From contig CP043547.1 of the NCBI GenBank assembly GCA_009664345.1, forward strand, positions 3,314,709-3,378,708: a DNA stretch of 64,000 bases, written 5' to 3'. The stretch is from Planctomycetales bacterium 10988. GTDB lineage: Bacteria; Planctomycetota; Planctomycetia; Pirellulales; Pb10988. Both the position numbers and the translations under genes were made by a program. Position 1 is the first letter of the stretch; each line of letters starts with the position of its first letter. The notes beneath the pieces were generated by a model. It worked only from the letters and a program-made list of their open reading frames with translations, did not search any database and was not told where the DNA came from. Positions 28,658-36,758 of the stretch are shown in pieces.

Positions 28658-31252
28658 ATGTGGCCGCACCTTTTTTCCGCTCAATCCTCCGCTCGCCAGG
28701 ACACGAACTCGCTGGAAGGAATGCAGCAAAGCCCGCTACAGATCGAAAAGCTGGAACCCCGTTTGCTGCTGGCGGGTGATCCGATCTTGCTGGATTTAAA
28801 TCCCGGCGTCAATCCTTCCAATCCGCAGGCCTTCGTGGAGATGAATGGGCTGCTCTTCTTTACGGCCAACGGCGGTACGACCGGGCAAGAACTGTGGCGG
28901 AGCGATGGCACCGCAGGCGGGACGTTCCTAGTCAAGGATATTTATACCGGCAGTCCGTCGTCGTATGCCTATTATTTAACGAATGTGAATGGCACGCTCT
29001 TCTTTGCGGCCAACGATGGCACCAATGGCGTCGAACTATGGCGAAGTGATGGAACTTCCGCCGGGACGCAACTTGTCAAAGACATCCAAATCGGCGGAGG
29101 AAGTTCATCACCGACTTATCTCACGAATGTGAATGGTGCCGTCTATTTTTCCGCTTCCAAGTTCGATGCCGGTGGGAGCTTCGGGCGGGAACTTTGGATG
29201 AGTGATGGAACTTCCGCCGGAACGGTGCTGATCAAAGATATCAATCCGGGGATCAGTAGTTCCAATCCTTATTCCTTGACGAATGTCAGCGGGAATTTGT
29301 TCTTTGCGGCGACCAACGGTTCCGTCGGCGTGGAGTTGTGGAAGAGCGACGGGACCAACGGCGGCACGGTTCTGGTGAAAGATATTTATAATGGAGCGTT
29401 TAGCTCGTATCCCACCTACATCACTAATGTCAATGGGATTGCTTTCTTCCAAGGGGCCAATGCAAGTGTTGGGCAAGAATTATGGAAAAGTGATGGCACT
29501 TCCGCCGGGACGGTCTTGGTGAAAGATATCAACATCGGTGCGGGATTTTCTTCGCCATCGTGGCTGATCAATGTCAACAATACCTTGTTTTTCTCGGCTT
29601 CCAATGGAACTTCAGGCCAAGAGCTGTGGAAGAGTGACGGCACTTCCAGCGGGACACAGTTGGTGAAAGACATCAACTTTGGTTCGGGATTTTCCTCGCC
29701 CTCCTATTTGACGAATGTCAATAACACCTTGTTCTTTCGAGCAACGGACGGAACAAACGGCGTTGAACTCTGGCGAAGTCAGGGAGATTCCGGCAATACC
29801 GTGTTAGTGAAAGACATTTATAGTGGGGCCCTGGCTTCCAATCCGAGATATTTAGCGAATGTCGGCGGCACGCTTTATTTTTCTGCTGACAACGGAACGC
29901 AAGGGACCGAACTTTGGATGAGCAACGGAACGCTTGCCGGAACGATGCTTGTCGGTGACCTTCGGCTCGGGGCAGTTGGTTCGTATCCTGTTTATATGAG
30001 AAATGCCGGAGGGCGGCTTTTCTTTACTGCCGATAATGGTTCAGTCGGCCAAGAGTTTTGGATTTTATCGACCGATGTGACTCCGCCGAGCTTGAACATT
30101 ACGCCTGATGGAGTCGGGGCGAACAGTAGCCCGATCGTTTTCACCTTCCAATTCTCCGAAGCGGTCAGCGGGTTTACTCAGGGGGATATCGCTCTGGCGA
30201 ATGGGATTGCCGGGACGTTTACCACGGTGAATGTAGCGACATATACCTTGCAAGTCACGCCCGCCGCCGATGGAAATGTTTCCGTCACGGTAGGAAATGG
30301 AGTCGCGTTTGATGGGGCCGGCAACGGAAATCTTGGGGATATGGCGACGGTCTTCTTTGATGCCTCTCCGCCGAATTTGCAAATCACGCCGAATAATACC
30401 ACGACGAACGTTTCTCCGGTGAACTTCACCTTCCAGTTTTCTGAGGCCGTTTCCGGCTTTGCCGTGAATGATATCGTGATCACGAATGGAACCGCGGGCA
30501 CCTTTACGGTCGTGGATGGCGATACGTATACCTTGCAAGTCCTGCCGACAACCGATGGACAAGTGACCGTCAGTGTGCCGATGGGGGCCGCTTTCGATGC
30601 TGGGGCCAATCCGAATCCCGCTGCTTCCGCCAGTATCACGTTTGGAACCGTGGACACGGTCGCAAAGGCGTTTGCCGAAATCCTGCGGCGGGCCGCGGAC
30701 CCAGGTGGATATGCCTATTGGAGTCAAATCGAAGCCTCGCAAGGGACCAAGGCCATGGTCGAGGGACTCTTGCGATCGGGAGAACGCTACGGCATTGTCG
30801 TGGAAGATGCCTATCAGGGTTACCTTGATCGAACCTCCTTTGGTGACAGCGGTCGAAATTATTGGATTCAAAATCTCGTCAATCGTAATTTGACGATCAC
30901 GCAATTCCAGTCGCAGATTCTGGCTTCCGGCGAGTATCTTGCCAACAATCCCGTTAACTTTCCTTTTATTGGTAGCCTCTCGATTGATGTCTGGGGCCGG
31001 CCGATTACCACCGCGGAACAGGATTATTTTGCGAATAAGCTGAACACCGGCACCCCGCCGGGGGGAATTGTGGAGGAATTCTTCGCCAATGAAAACTGGC
31101 GGCACTATGCGATCAACATGAGTTATCTGGAGTTCTTGGGCCGCCCGGCCGATCCAGGCGGGGATGCTTTCTGGGAAAACTATCTAGAAACAACCGGACC
31201 TCTTATCGCAATGTTGATAGCGATTCTGAATACCGATGAATTTTTTAGTTAA
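28658..31252 (+). CDS. Surface protein with ELWxxDGT repeats, Ig-like domains and DUF4214
   Basis: 864 residues from ATG 28658, chosen because GGAG lies nine bases before it and because LEPRLLLAGD then falls at residues 32-41, the usual place for this planctomycete export motif. About eight repeats of roughly 47 residues follow, each with an ELWxSDGTxxGT core and a beta-rich LTNVNGTLFFxAxxG segment (hyalin/ELWxxDGT type). Two Ig-like Bap-type domains (TFQFSEAVSGF in each) span about 480-680, and DUF4214 covers the last 170 residues (AFAEILRRAADPGGYAYW). Probably cell-surface, possibly adhesive. A paralogue follows directly. Confidence 0.9.
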   Translation: MWPHLFSAQSSARQDTNSLEGMQQSPLQIEKLEPRLLLAGDPILLDLNPGVNPSNPQAFVEMNGLLFFTANGGTTGQELWRSDGTAGGTFLVKDIYTGSPSSYAYYLTNVNGTLFFAANDGTNGVELWRSDGTSAGTQLVKDIQIGGGSSSPTYLTNVNGAVYFSASKFDAGGSFGRELWMSDGTSAGTVLIKDINPGISSSNPYSLTNVSGNLFFAATNGSVGVELWKSDGTNGGTVLVKDIYNGAFSSYPTYITNVNGIAFFQGANASVGQELWKSDGTSAGTVLVKDINIGAGFSSPSWLINVNNTLFFSASNGTSGQELWKSDGTSSGTQLVKDINFGSGFSSPSYLTNVNNTLFFRATDGTNGVELWRSQGDSGNTVLVKDIYSGALASNPRYLANVGGTLYFSADNGTQGTELWMSNGTLAGTMLVGDLRLGAVGSYPVYMRNAGGRLFFTADNGSVGQEFWILSTDVTPPSLNITPDGVGANSSPIVFTFQFSEAVSGFTQGDIALANGIAGTFTTVNVATYTLQVTPAADGNVSVTVGNGVAFDGAGNGNLGDMATVFFDASPPNLQITPNNTTTNVSPVNFTFQFSEAVSGFAVNDIVITNGTAGTFTVVDGDTYTLQVLPTTDGQVTVSVPMGAAFDAGANPNPAASASITFGTVDTVAKAFAEILRRAADPGGYAYWSQIEASQGTKAMVEGLLRSGERYGIVVEDAYQGYLDRTSFGDSGRNYWIQNLVNRNLTITQFQSQILASGEYLANNPVNFPFIGSLSIDVWGRPITTAEQDYFANKLNTGTPPGGIVEEFFANENWRHYAINMSYLEFLGRPADPGGDAFWENYLETTGPLIAMLIAILNTDEFFS

Positions 31253-31288
31253 TTCATGAACCAACTTGGTCGCTCCCGCGTTCAACTC

Positions 31289-31317
31289 AAAAGCCCTGCC
31301 ATTTTCGGTGGGGCTTT
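31289..31317 (+). terminator. Terminator after the first ELWxxDGT gene
   Basis: Stem AAAGCCC/GGGCTTT with an inner CC/GG and a short loop, followed by TTGTTC. It lies 36 bases after the stop at 31252. Confidence 0.6.
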
Positions 31318-31498
31318 GTTCATTTTCAAAGACGGTAAGTATTGCTCGGCAAGTGAAGAGGAATGGCTCTCACTCTTTTCTTTTCTGGGGCAAAAGGATA
31401 CAACCGCATTCAGCTAGGATAGATGTTCATCAAGTTTCTAAACGCGGGCTGAACATATCGCGGAACCACCAGCCGTATCTACCTTGAGGTTATGACTT

Positions 31499-34030
31499 AT
31501 GCTATGGCAGCAATTCCTTCCATCGACGTTCAAGCAATCCCAAGTTCAAAAGGAACGTGATACTCCACTTCGGCTCGAACAACTTGAATCCCGACAACTC
31601 TTGGCTGCGGACCCGTTGTTGATCAACGTCAACCCGGCGGGAAATGGCTATCCGAGTGGTTTCGAAGAGGTGAATGGCACGGCCTTCTTTGTCGCCAACG
31701 GAGGCACGACCGGGATGGAGTTGTGGCGAAGCGAAGGAACTTCCGGCACCACGCAACTGGTCAAAGATATCCGGGTTGGGGCGAACAACTCTTATACCGG
31801 AGGCTTGACCAATGTCAGCGGTACGCTTTATTTCACCGCCGATTCCGGCAGCGGTTCGCATCTCTGGAAAAGTAATGGAACTTCCGCTGGGACCGAACTC
31901 GTCAAGGATATGGATGGCGATACGATTGACTTTCCCTCGGGAATGACGAATGTCAACGGCACCCTCTTCTTCCGTGCGTTTCAGGGATCGACCGGGTTTG
32001 AGCTTTGGAAAAGTGATGGGACTTCTGCCGGGACATCGATTGTCAAAGACATTGTTGCAAAGGCAAGTAACTCGGACCCTCAAGACCTCATCAATGTGAA
32101 TGGAACCCTCTTCTTTCGGGCAACTACACCTGGAATAGGTTTTGAACTTTGGAAGAGCGATGGGACTTCCGCCGGCACTCAACTCGTGAAGGACATTCGG
32201 TCAGGGGCATATGGCTCCTATATTTATCAAATGACGAACGTCAACGGCACCCTCTTCTTCTCTGCCAATGATGGTACAAACGGACATGAACTGTGGAAGA
32301 CCGATGGAACTTCCGCCGGGACGCAACTTGTCAAAGATATTGCTTCTGGCCTCACTTCTTCGGTCCCTACTGAGTTGACCAATGTGAATGGGACCTTATT
32401 TTTTGGAGCCTACACAGCTTCGAGTAACTATGAACTCTGGAAAAGTGATGGAACTTCCGCTGGCACCGAGCTTGTCAAAAATATTCATACTGCCGGTCCC
32501 GGCGATGTTCAGAATCTAACGAACGTCGATGGCACCCTCTTCTTCAGTGCGAATAATGGCACCAATGGCCGCGAGCTTTGGAGAAGTGATGGGAGTAGCG
32601 CCGGTACTCAACTGGTCGAAGACATCGATCCCGGAACGGATGATTCCAATCCTAATGAGATTGTCAACGTCAATGGCACCCTTTTCTTTACGGCCAACGA
32701 TGGACTCTATGGGTCCGAACTCTGGATCAGCGATGGGACTTCCTTCGGGACGTACTTAGTGAAGGACATTCGGGCCGGAGGGAATGGCTCGCAATCCACT
32801 GGTTTAACCAATTTGAATGGCACGCTCTTCTTTGCCGCGAACAACAATCTCAACGGAACCGAACTCTGGGTCGTTGATTTAATCGAAGAAACCCCGCTCA
32901 TCGTGACGGGAACCGATGCCGGGGGGCCGGGCACCTTGCGGGTGTTTGACACGGCGGGCAATGAACTTTGGAATGCTTTTCCCTACACGGTGGACTTCAC
33001 CGGGGGCGTTCGTGTAGCGACCGGAGATATTAACGGCGATGGCATCCTCGATATCGTCACCGCGGCCGGACCGGGCGGAGGACCGCATATTCAAGTCTTT
33101 GACAGTGAAACCGAAACCTTGATCACCGGCGGGCCGAATAATTTCTATGCTTATGCTCCGAATGTAACCGTCGGGGTTTTTGTTGCTGTCGGCGATGTGA
33201 ACGATGATGGCTTCGACGATATCATCACCTCGGCGGATGCAGGCGGCGGTCCGCATATCAAGGTCTTCAGCGGGGTCGATGGTTCAGTCATCACCGAGTT
33301 TTATGCCTATGCCCCCGAGGTCACCGTCGGCGTTCGCATTGCCACTGGCGATATTGATGGAAATGGAACGGCGGAAATCATTACGTCTCCCGGCCCAGGT
33401 GGCGGCCCGCATATTCGCGTCTTCAGCGGAACAACAGGGATGCAAATGCCCGGCGCAGCGACGAACTTTTATGCCTATGCCCCGAATGTGCTGACCGGGG
33501 TTTACGTGGCATCGGGCGATCTCAATAACGACGGTCTCGATGATATCATCACCGCACCGGGAGCCGGCGGCGGCCCCCATGTCTTGGCCTTTAGCTCGGC
33601 GGATGCCAGTATTTTGCAAAACTTTTATGCCTACGATCCAGCCTTCACGGGCGGGGTCCGGGTGGCTTCCGCGGATATCAACTTGGATGGCTTTGCTGAT
33701 ATCATCACGGTCCCTGGCCCTTCCGGCGGCCCGCATGTTCGAGTCTTTGACGGAACGGATGCTTCGGATGTTTCCAACTTCTACTCTGGATTGCCAGATG
33801 TCACCGATGGCCTCTTTGTTGCCGGGGGAGTTGGCATGACTCCCTATGAATCTCCGGTACTGTTCTCAGCCCCGTTCCCCTTGGTTCTCGAAACGCAGAA
33901 CTCCGATCCTCCGCAAGACCTTGTGGTTGATCCTATTCAAAAGAAAAAATCTTGGCTCGATGAGGCCGATGAATTTTATGCTTCCACCGAAGAAATCGAT
34001 AAACTTTTCAGTGGATTAGGAATTGAATAA
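31499..34030 (+). CDS. Surface protein with ELWxxDGT and FG-GAP-like repeats
   Basis: 843 residues. LESRQLLAAD at about residues 28-37 is the planctomycete export motif. Nine ELWxxDGT repeats cover residues about 45-460. Then come five repeats of about 65 residues with GGGPHIxVFSG and a calcium-type loop (GDINGDGILDIVT, GDVNDDGFDDIIT, GDIDGNGTAEIIT), as in FG-GAP/VCBS beta-propeller proteins. The end is an acidic charged tail. It shares the first module with its upstream neighbour but has a different second half, which suggests duplication followed by domain swap. GAGG lies ten bases before the ATG. Confidence 0.9.
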   Translation: MLWQQFLPSTFKQSQVQKERDTPLRLEQLESRQLLAADPLLINVNPAGNGYPSGFEEVNGTAFFVANGGTTGMELWRSEGTSGTTQLVKDIRVGANNSYTGGLTNVSGTLYFTADSGSGSHLWKSNGTSAGTELVKDMDGDTIDFPSGMTNVNGTLFFRAFQGSTGFELWKSDGTSAGTSIVKDIVAKASNSDPQDLINVNGTLFFRATTPGIGFELWKSDGTSAGTQLVKDIRSGAYGSYIYQMTNVNGTLFFSANDGTNGHELWKTDGTSAGTQLVKDIASGLTSSVPTELTNVNGTLFFGAYTASSNYELWKSDGTSAGTELVKNIHTAGPGDVQNLTNVDGTLFFSANNGTNGRELWRSDGSSAGTQLVEDIDPGTDDSNPNEIVNVNGTLFFTANDGLYGSELWISDGTSFGTYLVKDIRAGGNGSQSTGLTNLNGTLFFAANNNLNGTELWVVDLIEETPLIVTGTDAGGPGTLRVFDTAGNELWNAFPYTVDFTGGVRVATGDINGDGILDIVTAAGPGGGPHIQVFDSETETLITGGPNNFYAYAPNVTVGVFVAVGDVNDDGFDDIITSADAGGGPHIKVFSGVDGSVITEFYAYAPEVTVGVRIATGDIDGNGTAEIITSPGPGGGPHIRVFSGTTGMQMPGAATNFYAYAPNVLTGVYVASGDLNNDGLDDIITAPGAGGGPHVLAFSSADASILQNFYAYDPAFTGGVRVASADINLDGFADIITVPGPSGGPHVRVFDGTDASDVSNFYSGLPDVTDGLFVAGGVGMTPYESPVLFSAPFPLVLETQNSDPPQDLVVDPIQKKKSWLDEADEFYASTEEIDKLFSGLGIE

Positions 34031-34057
34031 GACCAGTAGCGGACAATTGAACTTTCT

Positions 34058-34094
34058 AAAGAGACGATGCTTCTTCGGGGGTGTCGTCTCTTTT
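34058..34094 (+). terminator. Terminator after the second ELWxxDGT gene
   Basis: Stem AAAGAGACGA/TCGTCTCTTT (34058-34067 with 34084-34093), followed by T-rich TCTTTTG. Confidence 0.8.
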
Positions 34095-34189
34095 CTTTTG
34101 AAATCATAAATTTAACGAAACTATTTCTTCCTTCTCTGGGTTAAAATGATGCACCGTATTCTCAAGACACCATCAGATAAGGAGAGAAG

Positions 34190-35344
34190 ATGCGATTTCA
34201 AAACCGCTTGATTTTAAAAAGTGCTTTTTGTTTTTTAGGGGTCGTTAGTAGTTGTTTATGCCTGGGGTTCTTTGTGGAATCGCTCTTTGCCCAGCAAAGG
34301 AATAAAACCACCGCTCGCTTTGAATTGCTGGATCAGAACAACGATCAAAAGGTTACCCTCGACGAAATGGATCGTCCGTTGCTTTTCAAGCAGATCGACA
34401 AGAACAACGACGGCGCGATTACCCTCGACGAGGCAAGCTCTTTCTTCCAGGAAGCCAACCCACCGGCTCGCATTCAAACCCGGCAGCAAATGCCAAAGAA
34501 GGCAGACTTTCGCTCTGCCTTGGATGTGGCTTACCTTCCGCAAGCGAAAAAGCGGGGCGACTTGCAAACCCTCGATATCTACACTCCCTCGGAAGCGAAA
34601 AATGGCGAGTCCCGCCCGGTCATGGTCTTCGTGCATGGCGGCGGTTGGGCAATCGGAGACAAGAAGAGTGCCGGTTCCCGCAGTGCCAAGATGCATCATT
34701 TTGTCAACGAAGGCTATGTCTTTGTCAGTGTCAATTACCGGCTTTCGCCCAAAGTAAAACACCCTGAACACGTCAAGGATATCGCGGCGGCGTTGGCTTA
34801 TGTGCATGATCATATCGCGGAATATGGTGGCGATCCCGAAGAACTTTGGCTGATGGGGCATTCCGCCGGGGCTCACTTGGTCGCCTTGGTTTCAACCGAC
34901 GAGCAACATTTGAAGGCTTACGATAAACCGCTCTCCATTCTCAAGGGGACCATTCCGCTCGATACATTGGCTCTCGATATCACCTATGTTCAGCGGCAGG
35001 AATATACTCGACCTTCTCAGAAAAAGATGTTTACCCAGGCGTTCGGCGAGCCGGAAGAATGGAAGACCGCTTCGCCGGCCTATTTCGTAGAAGAAGGCAA
35101 AGGCATTCCGCCGTTTTTGATTTTCTCGACCGGCAGTCGAACTGATGTTGCCGAAGTTTCGCAGGCCTTTGTTGAAAAGCTGAAAACAATCGGGGTCTCC
35201 GGCAAATTTATTCGTGCCTCGGATAAAACGCATGGTTCCCTCAATAAGGAAATCGGCATGCCCGGCGATGCCCCTACGGAAGCCATTATGCAATTTATCG
35301 AAAAGCATCGCCCCGAACCATCGACGGCCAGCTCGCAACATTGA
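34190..35344 (+). CDS. Secreted esterase with N-terminal EF-hand pair
   Basis: 384 residues; AAGGAGAG precedes the ATG. Signal peptide in the first 35 residues. Two EF-hand calcium loops follow at about 48-60 and 71-83 (DQNNDQKVTLDE and DKNNDGAITLDE). The rest is an alpha/beta hydrolase of the HSL/kynurenine-formamidase-like type: HGGGW oxyanion motif, nucleophile elbow GHSAGAH, and C-terminal His in DKTHGSLN. It probably cleaves carboxyl esters of polysaccharides or aryl compounds outside the cytoplasm. EF-hand plus esterase fusions are common in planctomycete secretomes. An AAAASYRSTTTT motif lies inside the signal-peptide codons. Confidence 0.9.
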   Translation: MRFQNRLILKSAFCFLGVVSSCLCLGFFVESLFAQQRNKTTARFELLDQNNDQKVTLDEMDRPLLFKQIDKNNDGAITLDEASSFFQEANPPARIQTRQQMPKKADFRSALDVAYLPQAKKRGDLQTLDIYTPSEAKNGESRPVMVFVHGGGWAIGDKKSAGSRSAKMHHFVNEGYVFVSVNYRLSPKVKHPEHVKDIAAALAYVHDHIAEYGGDPEELWLMGHSAGAHLVALVSTDEQHLKAYDKPLSILKGTIPLDTLALDITYVQRQEYTRPSQKKMFTQAFGEPEEWKTASPAYFVEEGKGIPPFLIFSTGSRTDVAEVSQAFVEKLKTIGVSGKFIRASDKTHGSLNKEIGMPGDAPTEAIMQFIEKHRPEPSTASSQH

Positions 35345-35364
35345 AAGACCTGAAAAACGAAATC

Positions 35365-35403
35365 AAAAAGCAGTCTTTGGATTCATCATAAAAACTGCTT
35401 TTT
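35365..35403. repeat. Paired A5-SYRS-T5 element (copy 2)
   Basis: AAAAAGCAGTCTTT and AAAAACTGCTTTTT with centres 25 bp apart and the 11-base spacer GGATTCATCAT. It lies between convergent genes, 20 bases after a stop codon. Confidence 0.7.
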
Positions 35404-35437
35404 GTATATTGCAAACTTTTGTCTCTCATCCAACGAA

Positions 35438-35465
35438 AAAAGCCGGTCCCGGAGGATCGGCTTTT
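35438..35465. terminator. Bidirectional terminator between convergent genes
   Basis: Stem AAAAGCCGGTCC/GGATCGGCTTTT (35438-35449 with 35454-35465) with A-run on the left and T-run on the right, able to end transcription from both sides. Confidence 0.8.
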
Positions 35466-35517
35466 CTCGCTTTCTTATTGTCACCCGGTCATCGAGGCCG
35501 GTGGTCGTCGGCTTCCT

Positions 35518-36390
35518 TTAGCGTCCGAAGAAAGACCCCGGATTGAACTTGAAGGAAGGTGTTTGCGGTCGAGAAGATTGCGAAGGCTTTTTCTCTGGTT
35601 GACTCGTCGAATGTGATGGTCGTCGTTGCCAGGGATACTGAATTTCAAATTTCGGTTGCGGATGACTTGGCCGCGATTCCGGCTTCGGTTGCGGTTTGAA
35701 ATCAGGTCGCTTGGTCGGGTGTTGATATTTCGAAGGATTTTTGAAGTACGGTTCGAATTTCTTACGAGCCTCTTCGAACATCAAAGAAGCACCAGGCTTC
35801 TCCTTTTCGGTTTGAATTCTGGCTTCCATGCGTTGCGGGCCTTGCGGCTTCTTCGACATGGCTTGCGGACTCTTTGGCCCCTGACTCGGAGACTGCTTGT
35901 AATATTTCGGGCCGGGATTTTTCGAGCCCGGATAAGAAGCGACCGGGGACCCTGGTTGGTACGAGGGGTATTCCTCGTACACGGGCTGCTCGGATTCGGC
36001 TGAATAGGCGGCCGGTTCGGTTTCGATTGGCAAGAACTCGACCCACAGATAGATCGTTCCCTGTCCCGGTCGAAAGACTTCGATGGCCGCTTGCTGAAAA
36101 GGGCCGATGCGGTCCTTTGCATATTCCAAGGCGAGCAGCGAAGGGGTTTCGTACAACTCTTCCCCATCGGTAACCCGAACGACTTCATCGTTAGGCATCA
36201 ATTTTCCATGAGCGGAAAAACCTTGAATCGTGTTGGTGACTTTCAAACCTTGCTGTCCAGGAAGAGCATAAATGCCCAAGAGCATGCCCGAAGGCGTATC
36301 GTATTGTTGAGCAAAAAGCGAAGCGGAGCAGATCGAAGCGAGCAGCAATCCCAACCCCAGTTGTTTCCCAATAGCACTTAAAATGGACAT
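35518..36390 (-). CDS. Secreted PDZ-like protein with Pro-rich tail
   Basis: 290 residues. Signal peptide (LGLGLLLASICSASLFA) then a PDZ-like domain at about 30-118 (LLGIYALPGQQGLKVTNTIQGFSAHGKLMPNDEVVRV). The remaining 170 residues are low-complexity, rich in Pro, Lys, Ser, Gln and Tyr, with no other fold visible. No protease domain accompanies the PDZ, so it may be a scaffold. It converges with the EF-hand esterase gene. No known family name can be given. Confidence 0.75.
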   Translation of the reverse strand: MSILSAIGKQLGLGLLLASICSASLFAQQYDTPSGMLLGIYALPGQQGLKVTNTIQGFSAHGKLMPNDEVVRVTDGEELYETPSLLALEYAKDRIGPFQQAAIEVFRPGQGTIYLWVEFLPIETEPAAYSAESEQPVYEEYPSYQPGSPVASYPGSKNPGPKYYKQSPSQGPKSPQAMSKKPQGPQRMEARIQTEKEKPGASLMFEEARKKFEPYFKNPSKYQHPTKRPDFKPQPKPESRPSHPQPKFEIQYPWQRRPSHSTSQPEKKPSQSSRPQTPSFKFNPGSFFGR

Positions 36391-36682
36391 GGTCTTTTCC
36401 TTCTCTCGTTTGTTTGATTTAAGAAAGCGAACTTGAGAGAAGAGTAACGCAGCCCCCGTGCCAGTTACAGATTGGAAATAATGGATTTATTTCATAAGTT
36501 TATGTTTGGTAGTTACTTATGGAAAATATTTGCAGGCAGGAGCTAGATAGACAAGAAAGAAAAGATGTCCGGAGGTGTATTCAAAATGATAATGTGATAT
36601 CAATAAGATTCGTCAAATTGATTCATAATGATTTACGGAGTAAATCTCAGACTGTTCAAATTATTGTGGTATTCTTTCAAAG
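36391..36682. other. Intergenic, AT-rich
   Basis: Upstream region of the PDZ gene and 3' side of the GH5 gene. An 82-codon plus-strand frame from 36519 runs through the terminator at 36683-36715, so it is not credible as a gene. Confidence 0.4.
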
Positions 36683-36715
36683 AAAAAAGGTTATCCCTAT
36701 AGAGAGGATAACCTT
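36683..36715 (-). terminator. Terminator of the GH5 gene
   Basis: Perfect 10 bp stem AAGGTTATCC/GGATAACCTT (36687-36696 with 36706-36715), followed on the minus strand by six T. It is 44 bases past the GH5 stop. Confidence 0.88.
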
Positions 36716-36735
36716 AATCAAAACGAAAAATAATA

Positions 36736-36749
36736 AAAAGCAGTTTTTG
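36736..36749. repeat. A5-GCAG-T5 palindrome
   Basis: Single AAAASYRSTTTT-type motif, followed by GGATT as in the paired elements but without the second motif 25 bp on. It lies between the GH5 stop codon and its terminator. Confidence 0.6.
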
Positions 36750-36758
36750 GATTTTTGC

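Noticed and set aside
30065-31105. A 346-codon minus-strand frame opposite the first ELWxxDGT gene
   Set aside because: Shadow of the Ig-like and DUF4214 region; its translation is Arg/Gly/Ile-rich without domains.
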